Shown here: piece after piece, positions 32,093-42,800 of the stretch
How positions within the stretch are numbered: position 1 is the stretch's first letter
Layout: every line of letters starts with the position of its first letter
DNA from: Mortierella sp. BCC40632
Taxonomy: Eukaryota; Mortierellomycota; Mortierellomycetes; Mortierellales; Mortierellaceae
Direction of reading: 5' to 3'
Length of the DNA: 64,000 bases
Assembly: GCA_011634665.1 (NCBI GenBank)
Contig: WAEK01000005.1
Coordinates: 1,993,001 to 2,057,000, forward strand
Position numbers and translations under genes: made by a program
The notes under the pieces: model-generated
Databases searched by the model: none
What the model was told of the DNA's origin: nothing
The model's input: the letters and a program-made list of their open reading frames with translations, nothing else

Positions 32093-34878
32093 AGAATGGA
32101 TCTGCAGCTGCACCACGAGGACTAGTTGTCTGAGGAGAATAATAAGATCGTGAGCCTGACAAGGAGGTCGGTGTCTTGGCACTACCGGGGATAGAGCTAG
32201 TGCTTGTGCTTGACTTGCGTGCCGCAAAGACTTCAAAGCAAGGTGAAAGCTCAAAGACCGCACAGGATTCGTTACCCCAGCCAGATTTCGACACTTTCCA
32301 TGTCTCATTCACATAGGCTCCAAGGACCATCCTTTCTCGTCTCTTTGTCTTTTTGACTGAGGTGGTGACGGTGGGAGTGCCTGTGGCTGCGGTCACACTA
32401 GAATGGTTGCCTTCTGAATTCATTTCCTTTGAGTTGCCTTGCATCCCCAACGATTCTTTTTGCACTTCGGTCGGTTCTGCCGATAGATGGGCCTCATCTG
32501 TAAGTGTACTCGAGTCAGCATTTCTTGGAGTCTCCCCGGAGAGAGGTGTAGAGGGACTCTTGATTGAGGTCTTATCAATCGACTGTCGGCGAGTATCGAC
32601 ATTCCATGGGGTTGGATATGTGGGTGAATGGCCGCTCGCACTTCCATTGCTGCTCATCGACTGTCGTTGTTTCGAAGTCGCAAATGAAATGGATTTGCGG
32701 CGGCTGATGGTTGTTGTTGGAGTCTCGGTAGACGAGATCTTCTCTACTAATAGTAGAAACAAAGTCGGAGCTGGGTACTTGCAAACGTTTACCTCAAACT
32801 GATTCATGCTGAATCCATGGGTGCTTCCGCAGTAGAGGCTTGTCATTGTTGGCGTCAGGGCTCGTACCTTGGGTGATGGTAGGAACCAAGAGATAAGAGT
32901 CAAGGTCTCGGGAGTGAGGATTGTAGATTTGGTTTCCATTTCAGGAATGGGTGAGATTCCAACAAGTGTGGTATTATTTCTGGTTCCCTGTAATCCATTC
33001 AACACGCTAGCTCCTACTCTGACACTAGCTCCAGAGCGTCTTCCTGAACCAATCTCTGCAGCTATACCAGTTCCAGAGGCAATTGTCTTTGTGACTGAGG
33101 TCAGAACGGATGCCCTTGCAGCTGTGGTACCCATCATGGTAGTACCAACTAAAAAGAGTCGATAAAAGTATGGCGAAAGTAGTTCCAGAACATTGGGTGC
33201 GTTGCGAAGAATATACTTGGAGAATGCGATATAGTCGATTGCTTCTTGCGACAGATCCACAGCCTCGGAGGCCTGGCTTTGGGGACGACTGTACTGAACA
33301 ATCTGTTCAACAATGGAGACTGCGCGTCGTCTGCACCAGGCCGTATTTTGGCCATTTCGATCACTAGTTTTGATGCCGCTGTCTTTGTTATCCTCTTTGT
33401 CTCTATTGGAGAATGTTCGTTGCAGGATACCAACGGCATCACTGCCTCTACTACTGCTTTCACCATCCTGAATCAACTTTTGGTTTAGCCAGAGAAGCCC
33501 TGTCAGGATCTCGACCAAATCCTGCGCTTCCACCTTGGGACCCTTCTCTACAAACTCGTCATCATTCTCGGGATCCCAGTCAAAGCTGATTTGGAGTGAT
33601 AAATCATTAATAGGTTCATCCATCGTCTTGGACTTTTTGAGGGCCTCATTGCTATCCTTTTGATCACCTCCTGCTCTGATATTATCGGATGTAGTTGCTT
33701 TGTTAATTGGCAATCCAGGCGATCTGACGCCGTCTTCTGGGAGAGGGGAGGCGGAGTTTGGTACAGGAGCTCTGTCCGCAAAGGACTCAAAGATCGCCTT
33801 AAGAGGTTTGATGTCCACGTGTGTCGTCTCGTTGATCTTTTGACAGTAGATGGCTAAGGGCTTGATGAAATCCCGAATGGTTAGACACGTGGGGGTGTCT
33901 TCGTCGCGACGGTTCGGCAGATCCTGGGGGTCGTCAGGATAAACGGACAGATTGCAGAAGGATCTGAAGAGCAGTTCGCCCGCACGGCATTCTTTCTTGG
34001 GGATGCCAATGTACCGCTAAAGTCATTGCAGGAGGAAAAAAAAGAGCTTCTAGTCAGTCGAGGACAGTACACAGACGAAGCATAGATCTGCCCGACTACT
34101 GGAGTAGTGGTATGGATCGACAAAACATCATGGGGGCACTCTTGGCCGGAAAAAAATGTTCCAGTGGGAGAGACTCGACTCTTGGCACAGTGGATGGGCA
34201 CCACTGTGGTTTGTCTCTCTTTCATTGTCGGTCCTTGGGGGGGTTATGTTTCTGATGTTTGAAAGGATGGCAGGGTTGCTCTCTCCTCTTTTTCTTTTCA
34301 CCTACTCACTCACTTACTCACCCACTCACTCGCACACACTCTCGCCATGCCCACGGGAAGAGTAGCGTGACAAAAAAGCGAACAATAAGAAAAAAAAAAA
34401 AAGGCAGAGCAAAGCAAAATAAAACAAAGCAAAGCTTGCGTACCACAAAGCTGGATTCAGTAATCCCAGGCACTCTCTTTAGAGCGTCCTTCCTCGCCTT
34501 CCTAACATCCGGCGATGGTGCTGGTGAAGATGAAGACGATAGAGATGTCCCTGGCGAACCTGTTGATCCTCTGTCCGCTGTTGTTGGCGCAGCTGACTGT
34601 ACTGTGTTCTGTTGCTGTTCTACTTCCTCTTGCAGCAGCCTGTCCTGCTCTTCGACGAGTTTCTGCAAAACTTGACGGAGCGAGAGGAGTTCGAGTTCAG
34701 TGAACTTTGCGGCAAGCTCCTTCTGAAGCTTGTTGCTAGCCCAAGAGAGGCCTAAGGCATCAGCAGATGCGCCTTTACCAAAGGCCTGTTGTGCTGAAGG
34801 TGAGAGTGCGTTTCCATGACCATTGGCATGTTTGGAGCCAATGATGGATGTCTCGGCTTTTGATTGCGTCCCACCCAT
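31659..34878 (-). CDS. TLDc-domain protein, RTC5/mEAK7-like
   Basis: Two exons, 34878-34444 and 34016-31659, joined in phase 0 across a 427-bp intron; 930 residues. The start is chosen at MGGTQSK, which matches the N-myristoylation consensus (Gly2, Ser6) of RTC5/mEAK7 proteins. The upstream in-frame ATG would add an artefactual Leu/Ser run from a CT tract. After a helical, EF-hand-like N-terminal region (GITESSFV-RYIGIPKKE across the splice), the TLDc domain starts at about residue 535 (SLYCGSTHGFS) and includes VLGAYVNETWK and GIGFGGHESDSCMLYMD. Long Ser/Thr-rich inserts split the domain. TLDc proteins bind the V-ATPase and act in vacuole/lysosome, TOR or oxidative-stress pathways; yeast Rtc5 promotes V-ATPase disassembly. 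The 3' end has a duplicate at 14528-14959. Confidence 0.85.
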
Positions 34879-35042
34879 GTCCGTTTGGTGTGAAGAGGGA
34901 GAAAAGGGGGAGGGAGGGTGTAGTGCGGTGAGGCGTGAGAGATGTCCGAAGAAAGAGAAGAAAGGGGTAGTGGGGGTGGAGGAGGAAAAGAATTGAGATG
35001 TACTAGTCGCGGACGGAATGAGAATGGAGAAGAGAAAGAAAA

Positions 35043-35074
<32 letters not shown>

Positions 35075-36187
35075 AAAAAAGTGATGCCATGCACGGAATA
35101 ACTGTGCTTTACTCCATTGGGACCTCTATCGAAAGCAGTCCCAATGCTGGGGGAGGAGGAGGGGGGAGCTGGGGCCTTTGATGTGCCACCTATTGACCAT
35201 GACGCGACAGCGCGACAGCACCTTCAAGGTGCGGGACTAACTCTATGGCGCCATCGTCATCATTTGTGTCATGCCCTGCGACTCTTCTTTCGTCGCTGAC
35301 GCACGGTTCGTTCAATTTTTTCGGCTTGTCCCCACTTCCTGTGTACCAGTGATCCTCCTCACCAAGTTGTCCAATGCTCAAGGCAGTCCCACACTCGTCC
35401 TCTCCAAGGCGCTGAACCAGTCAGGCAGACGGCGACCCTGCTCAACTATGCATTAACTATACGTTCTTTTTTTCTCCGCCTAGTCCGGTTGTCTCTTTTC
35501 CTTCCTGACGTCTAATATGGCGCAAATGCAAGTCGAGTTCAGTAACTGCTTCTGTGCAAGACCTTGGAGTAGCGCCTCTTTTTATCATCCCCTTTTGAGG
35601 TAACGTCTCCGATGGTGTCTTTCTTTTTTGCCTTGCACTGCTTTCTTGAAAAAAAAACCTTGAGTAAAAGCCGTTGCAGCCTCACACAACTCAATTCCGT
35701 TCACTACGCCGATCCTTTATTTCCTTGATCCCCCCTCCCCCTTTTGGCTGTCAATCCTACCTCCTTGGAATGTGATTCTCCCTTTATCTTGCTCCCCACC
35801 ATGAGTCGAGGCAAAGGAGTCCAGTGGTAGAGCTGGGAGGAGCCATTTGCTCCAGGAGGAGTAGCCACCTAGTATCTCAATCCTGGGTCCTGTGCTTCTG
35901 CAGAGTAGATTTCTAGAGACAGCATTTCCGCAAGATCATCGGCCCTGTCTCCTTCGCACCGGGTGTGGAGTTGTGGCCTTGAGCTGTTATAAAGCGAGGC
36001 AGACTTGAGCTGGAGGACTGCGAAATGGGAAACAGGCTGACATCGGCACCTGCGGGCCGCTGGATCCGGACCGCATCTTTCACTCGCTTGCTCATTCTCG
36101 CTCACTCTCACTTTCACTCTTCTGTCCATTTCATTCTTCTTCCAAACTCCATCCGGCCTTTCGTCCACCATCCGAACGTCGCGGCGC
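34879..36187. other. Divergent promoter region between the RTC5-like and PPxY membrane-protein genes
   Basis: Pyrimidine/purine-rich DNA with a (GA)n tract at about 35047-35068. No supported gene. Short open frames here lack protein-like composition. Confidence 0.5.
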
Positions 36188-38122
36188 ATGTGGCCATTCG
36201 CCCCGCCATCCCCATTGCGGCCGCGGCCGCTGCCCCTTCCGCTCCACCACTTTGTTCTTGTCCTCTTCTCGGCCCATTCTGCTCTCTTTCGCTCCAATGG
36301 ACCAGTTGGCCCAGCCCACCCCTTTGTCGTTGATGCAGCTGGCACAACCTCCTCTACTTCTTCCTCCGCCTTCAACCGACTACCCACACCTGTTCCGACG
36401 CAGCCACCGATCGTTATACCGCCTCAGTGCCAGGGGTGCTTCCATCCCAACGCTACTAGTCTTGACCCACCCAACAATATATACAATGACCAGATATGCT
36501 TCAAGAACACTCAGTGTATTCCACTCACCTACTTTTGCGACTCGCTCTTGAACCCATGCACGGATGCCTCGTCGTCTTCACTCTCACCAGACCCATTTCC
36601 ATCGTCGGACAACTCTATCCTTTGCCAAGACAGTCTCTGTTTCGGCGACTCTTTCCTGCCGTTGCCTGAACCGGGCTCGGGTAAGATGAGTCGCTCGACT
36701 AGCAGCGATTGTTTCAACGGCTCGTTCTTTTCACTGTACGGTGATATCCCAAAGTACACCGAGTCCTGCGTCGAGCCAGCCATCAACACCGTTGTCACGA
36801 CGCGTGATTGCCTGCCCTGGGAGTATTTTGCGCAAGGGTCCTGCTTCCTCTCGACCTGTGGGCCCGGTCTCGATTGTGGGCCATCGCACTATTGTTCTAA
36901 ACTCGCGCCATTGGACACTTTTGGCATATGTCGCGATATTAGTGACAATGAAAACGGCAACGACAGCGACGGCAGTGACGGTTCTGGTCGGGATGGGACG
37001 GGCTTTGGCGCACCTCCATCGACCTCGTCAGACTCGGGTCTGTCGGATCAGTACTCGTCGAGCGAGTACCTGATCCAGAGTTTACTGATCGGCGTCTGTT
37101 GTCTCTCACTCGGGGTTGGACTTGGTGTTGGGTTCTGGCACTACAAACGCAAGAGGCTGCAACGGCGCTGGCTGCAGGAAGATCACCCTCTCGACGAAGA
37201 TGATGACGACGACGATGAATATGATGATGAATACAGCGACGACATGGATAATGAATATGGTGATGGCAATGAACACACGCTCGATCTGCCCTTGGACCAA
37301 GATGGCCGCGAACCACACACATCTATCTCTTTGGCGGAAGCGAGCCGTATGCATAATACTCTTCCTGTTGGCGGTGACAAGCAACTCTTGAATTCATCAA
37401 CACTGCTCTCCTCCTCGTGGCTCACACGGCTTTTGTCATGTAGTCCGAAGAGGCGCCAACGAGGTCAGCAGCACTGCAGTCATCGTATGTCAAATGCACA
37501 ATCGATTCCTCTTTCAGCCATGGACCGCGCGGGCTCAGATCATCACTACCACCATCGAGGCACAAGGGTGCGGACGGGGACACAGGGAAGGCGAAGGAGA
37601 AGGAGAAGGGGGAGCAGAAACGCGAGGAGAGGACCCACACCCATCTCTGATATCACTACATCTGCATCAGCCGCTGCCGTGGAAGGCAGCCAAGATTTCT
37701 CTGTCATGGATCTGGAGAGCAATGCTGACAGAGGCAATAATTTGGTTAGTGAAGCAAGTACTCGACTGGTACATGGTCTTAATCGCTCACAGCAACCTAC
37801 TCTCGCACCTCCACCGCCGTTGCTCCTTTCGACATCAAATCAGCAGCAGCACTGGAGATGGCGATGGACTCCAGGGCAAGGCATGGTCCATCGATTTGGT
37901 CAAGAGTATGGAAATTCAGGACATCCTCCACCGCAGCTAATCCAACCTGAATTCGATCCTCCACCGCTGTATCAGCCGCAACAGCCCGGGTTAGAGTTGC
38001 CTGCATATGGCGAAGGCGGCATCCAATCACCATCCCCCTTGCCAGTCTCCCCGACGCCATCCTCCTCACTGCCACCTCTGCCCATTCCGCCCTTGGCAAG
38101 TTTGGAGCAAGAATCACGATGA
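36188..38122 (+). CDS. Type I membrane protein with cysteine-rich ectodomain and PPxY-bearing tail
   Basis: Single exon, 644 residues. The N-terminal hydrophobic stretch (HFVLVLFSAHSALF, about 21-34) can act as a signal peptide. The ectodomain (about 80-250) has many paired cysteines (CQGCF, CFKNTQC, CGPGLDCG, HYC). One transmembrane helix lies at about 294-318, followed by a basic stop-transfer (HYKRKRLQRRW). The cytoplasmic tail begins with an Asp/Glu run (about 334-365), then an Arg run (GRRRRRRRG) and a Pro-rich end containing DPPPLYQ, a PPxY motif recognised by WW domains of Rsp5/Nedd4 ubiquitin ligases. I recognise no named family; a surface sensor or cargo adaptor is plausible. It is divergent from the RTC5-like gene. 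Confidence 0.75.
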   Translation: MWPFAPPSPLRPRPLPLPLHHFVLVLFSAHSALFRSNGPVGPAHPFVVDAAGTTSSTSSSAFNRLPTPVPTQPPIVIPPQCQGCFHPNATSLDPPNNIYNDQICFKNTQCIPLTYFCDSLLNPCTDASSSSLSPDPFPSSDNSILCQDSLCFGDSFLPLPEPGSGKMSRSTSSDCFNGSFFSLYGDIPKYTESCVEPAINTVVTTRDCLPWEYFAQGSCFLSTCGPGLDCGPSHYCSKLAPLDTFGICRDISDNENGNDSDGSDGSGRDGTGFGAPPSTSSDSGLSDQYSSSEYLIQSLLIGVCCLSLGVGLGVGFWHYKRKRLQRRWLQEDHPLDEDDDDDDEYDDEYSDDMDNEYGDGNEHTLDLPLDQDGREPHTSISLAEASRMHNTLPVGGDKQLLNSSTLLSSSWLTRLLSCSPKRRQRGQQHCSHRMSNAQSIPLSAMDRAGSDHHYHHRGTRVRTGTQGRRRRRRRGSRNARRGPTPISDITTSASAAAVEGSQDFSVMDLESNADRGNNLVSEASTRLVHGLNRSQQPTLAPPPPLLLSTSNQQQHWRWRWTPGQGMVHRFGQEYGNSGHPPPQLIQPEFDPPPLYQPQQPGLELPAYGEGGIQSPSPLPVSPTPSSSLPPLPIPPLASLEQESR

Positions 38123-39894
38123 GATGACTGAGTATGGGAAAAAAAATTGTAATTTGTTTGTTTGTTATCCCAGCCAGGACCACACCTGCAGGGTTAGTTG
38201 TATCCCTCAGGAGGGAGTCCTCTTTCTCACTTTCTTCCGTTCTCCCGCGTGCCAGTCCCTGCCGCCCGCCCCTGAGAGAGAAAGAAAAACGGCCAATGAA
38301 AGGGAAAATGTCGTCCTTCAACGCGACGAACCCGGTACTGGTTCTTCAGCCTCAAAAAACCCTTCCATAGCACTTGTCCATACTCTTTGTACTTTTACAA
38401 GCCATTCCAGTTGTACTTTTTATGACTTCCCCTTCCCCCAATTCATGCATGCATCCGCTCGTAATACAAAAGCTTGAAAAACGGGGACTAAGTCTAGTGT
38501 CTCCTTCCTCGAAGTTTCCAAAAAGAAGGAAAAAAAAATATGGTTGAGAAAACATCAAAGTAGTTCCTTTTTTTTTTTCTTTTTCTTCAAAAACCTAACA
38601 ATCGAGCCCAGAGAATATGGAGAAACAGTGGTAGTCTAGAGGATTTTTCAAGGAAGGAGGATGGTGTGTTCCACCCACCTCGTTTTAGGTTTTGCGTTGA
38701 CTTTTTTTTTTTTTTTTTTTTGGGATGAAAGCACCAAGTCCCACCTTCCACGCGAGCTGTAAATTTCAAAAACCCTGACTCTTTAGTCACTCCTCCCACT
38801 TTTTTTTTCTGGAGTAGCTCATCCAAGGGCTTGTACGAACATGGGATGCGAGATGACCTTTTTTTTTTTAGCAACTTCTCAACGGGGTAATGTGGCCTAA
38901 GGCCTTCTTCTTAGGCCTGTGCACCGACTCTGTATCTGCTCGTATTTATTTTCCATCTCCGAATTAAATAACAGCACAAATGCTTTGGGCGTACCCATCT
39001 ACTCACCCACTTACATGGAAAGAGTCATCAATCTCATGACCCTACAATATCACTCACAACAACAACAATTGAGGTACGAGGTTGACTAGTGCCTGACCAA
39101 CACTTGGCGGCCTTTCATGACATGTGTGTGTGAGCGAGCGCTTTTTTTTTTTTTTTTTTCCTGGTTTGTGAGGACCCTGTTAGGTAGGATCAAGTAAATG
39201 TGAAACGCGGTAGGCTCTTCTCCCACCTTACTCACACAGGGCCATCCTTCGGGACAATGCAATGGGCTTGACTTTTTTTTTTTTTTTTTTTTAAACTTGA
39301 GTAACTCCATCCTCCACCTTCCTACCACCAACACCACCATCACCACCACCACCACCCTCCCTCCCACCCTTTTTTAGCTTTGTCTATGCATCATTTGGGT
39401 CTTTGGGGATGATAGTACTGCTCTTGAATAGTCATCTCGGTGGGCTGTGACAGTAGAAAAAAAATGCACAGAATCTGTAAACCTGTTACGACTTTCTTCA
39501 AGCCCAAAGACGAGAGAAAAAAAAAAAAGATGCACTACCCGGTATATGACCCGGACAGCCCTTCTGAGCTTCCGCTTCCTACCCTTCCCCCCCCCTAACA
39601 CTTTGTTCTATTACAACTACGTTTCTTGATTCTTCAAAGAGACGAATTTTGTCCGCGCTCCTGTCGTAGCCCTGGGTCAAAGGTAGTCCTAATGCTCTTC
39701 ACAAATACAAATCCTTGCTAGTATCCAGCATGAAGACCAAAAGCATAACTTAGGACAGTCTCAATATTGGGAAATGAGGGGAATCAAATCGGTTTATTAA
39801 CTAATCAATGATAAAGAGGGAGGTGGGGTAACTTGGCACTTCCTTTGCCTATTTCTTCTTCATTTCCTTCACTCTGTCATTTGTCTTCTTCTTT
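38123..39894. other. Intergenic between convergent genes, with repeated poly-T tracts
   Basis: Holds 3' flanks only. Poly-T runs of roughly 10-20 nt occur at about 38570, 38701, 38859, 39141 and 39272. A perfect 8-bp-stem hairpin (GGCCTAAG...CTTAGGCC) lies at 38894-38917. No exon is supported. Confidence 0.5.
38894..38917. repeat. Small perfect hairpin
   Basis: An 8-bp stem with an 8-nt loop in the 3' intergenic region. Its role is unknown. Confidence 0.5.
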
Positions 39895-42800
39895 TCACCG
39901 ATGAGTAAAGGCGACACCCATAAATGCAACCAAGAACACGACCGCAAATGTGATTACAGAACAAATAAATGTTGCCTTTGAAGGACCTGCTATAGATTGA
40001 TCCGAATACAATCCAAAAAGTTCTGGTAATCTCGGTCCAGTCGACAGTGCAAACGTTTCGACTTCAGAATTCACACCTTCCAACACTCGGATCAGACATC
40101 GTCGATGTCGAAGACCTCGTGGGAAGGATGAAGACAATGACTCGTCTGCTTCGTGGCACGCAATGCAGGAACAAGCACACACAGAATCTGCACAGGCACC
40201 TGTGCCTGATCCGTCTATACAATGACCATGGCGCATCCATGAATGTGAGGTTGTCCAAGATCTACGTGATTCTGAGCTCCGACTTGACCAAGTTGAATCC
40301 AGTGATTGGGATCGAGCCCGATAAGGGCGAGAACGATGGCAAGGATCGTGTTGACCACAATGATGACATTGTCCACTACTACCGTTCATCGCAGGGTCTT
40401 CAATTAGACCCGGGTCCTGCTCCGTCAAATGGTGAGGTGGCGAAAGTGGTGGTTGCACAGAGAGTGGTGGATGCTGCGGTTGATAAATCGACGGTTCCGG
40501 AGAAACCTCTTCGTATGTAGAACCACTATACCCTCCACCGCCACCCCCGCCACCGCCACCACTACCAAATCCTCCAATTGGCCCTGATCGAGGACCACGA
40601 ATAGAGTACGTGGTTGAGTACGACCGTCCACTCGGGACCGGGTGCATGAATGTACTAGCAACAGTAGATCGTACAGGACCTCCTGTCGCGGCCGAGACTT
40701 GGGTCATAAATGTATTGCCATTATTAGACCGGAGAGACGACATCGAGATGGACGACGCTCGACCTTCGAACGATTGTGATCTTTGTCGACTTCGTCCCCA
40801 CAAATGGTGAGCCGAAGAGGAAGACTGAGGTACGAACGATGAAAAGTATTGGTGTTGCGCTGGAGAGATCCCAGACAAGGCCGAGGTAGGCATCGTAGAT
40901 GGTCCAGCTCCAGCTCCAGTACCAAATCCTGAGCCATTCATTCCAAGAGATGCGCCTCCATGCGTTGTTACTTGAGAGGTGGGCATTGTTGTTCCTGTGG
41001 ATTCATTCTGGATTGCCAATTCCGTGAACCTTGCAAAATAATCCGCCAGCGGAACATCTGGGTCGGGCCCGGCCTCTTCGCTGATCCAGACTTCAGCCAC
41101 AGGTCCTCCTTTGACCCGTTCTCCGTTCACTTGAGAATCATCTCGGACCAAAGTAAACTTACGGGCTCGTAATCTCGGATCCAAGAGACGGCTGAGTATT
41201 TCTGAATCTAAGGGTCCTCCGGGGGCATTTCCTGTCGTAGCTGGCTGGTGCCCTGACCGCTCATTATGTCCATATCGGTCAGTAATTCCTGGGAAGGTAT
41301 GTGATGCATGGGACAAGAACGACGAATGGGTTTGTGGATAGCTAGCCGTCGGAGCTAAGGGTTCATAGTCATCTTCATGCCAAGCATAATACAATCCACG
41401 AACCCGCATCACAATTTCCATTCGATGGGTATGGGGTGAAGTACTTTCCAGGCTCAGGTGTCGCATCCAGCGAGAAAACATCTTGGTAATCCATCTTCCC
41501 AACCCAAAGCACCGTCCTCGTCCCTCGCTCTTGTTCTTTCGTTTCCTTTTCGACGCACCTCTTAATCCATGGGGTGGAGACCGGGGTGGTCGAGGCGGCT
41601 CCTTGGCCTGTGATCCGGATGAAGATTCGGGCTCAACATGGTCCTGTACAGAATAAGGCTGTTCAAGATGAATCCCTTGCTCCATGGTTTCAATCTCGTG
41701 CTGCTGATGTTCCAGTTGCTCGTGTTCTTGTTCCTGGATCTTGCGTTGTCTCTCCAAAACCTCTCGCCTCAGCGCCCTCTGCTGCCGTTCCCGCTTTCGG
41801 ATCTGTTTCAATGCATTTCGTCGACACTTATACCGTTGTCGCTTGAGCTTGTTCTCCTTAGATCGGATATCGGCCCGAGTCCGCCACCACATCATGACCT
41901 CTTCATTTGGCCCCTCTTGTCGACATTTCTGAAGGCTAGCCTCGTGGTGCGACGACCACCAGAGCCACGTCTGAGGATCCTCAGCAGATACAAAGGCAAA
42001 CGATGGATGTTTGAAAAACTCGGACGATAAAGCATTATTGTACGCGTTCACTCCTCGGGAGACGCTGCTGCCATTGTTTTGATTCCTAGATACAGGTCGC
42101 TGTGGGGCTATCTCAGAGTCTGGCTGCTGTTGAGGACGTGGGCGTGTTGAAGAGCGAGGTGCAGATTGGTGTCGGGTTTGAAGCGTTAAAGCATGAGCAA
42201 ACATGGTGTCGGCTTCTTCTCCTGGGTATCCATCATTGATCTGGATATGCTGAACCGAAGGTAGCACAATCCTGACTGACCCAGAATGTGGGCTAGTGGG
42301 TCTTGGCTCCAGTGTGGCCGTGGCTGATCCAGAGATCTCATGGCTCAAGGCCTCTGGTGATGACGAGTCTCGTCTGGTATCAGCGGCGCTTCTCGAACTC
42401 AGTTCAACCTCCGTCAATGCTGAAGTCACATTGTCATCTCCAATGGCCTCCTGTGGGTTAGGTAGACTGGATAAGGCAAGTTCCTGGGTCTCTACCTCAT
42501 TCGATGGGTGAGCTGTCGATACAGTTGCAACCACATTGGTTGAGTTAGGATTTAAAGTTCCTACCGCAATCAAGTCGGAGCTGTCTATTTGGTGGCCACT
42601 GCTACTATCCCGCACCTCCTCCAGGGACCCTGAGGCTCGAGCGAGTGGCGAAGCACGTGCTGCTGATGCTGCTGCTGCTGGTGCTGCTGCTGCTGGTGCT
42701 GCTGCTGCTGCTGGTGGTGGTGATGCTGATTCCGATGCCGATGTTACTGGGACCGAGACTGAGCGAAGTCTTTCTCGATTCTGTGGACGATCACTCGACT

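Noticed and set aside
34879..35094. Upstream in-frame start giving a Leu/Ser-rich leader on the RTC5-like protein
   Set aside because: The leader is translation of a CT tract. MGGTQSK at 34878 matches the family's myristoylated N-terminus.
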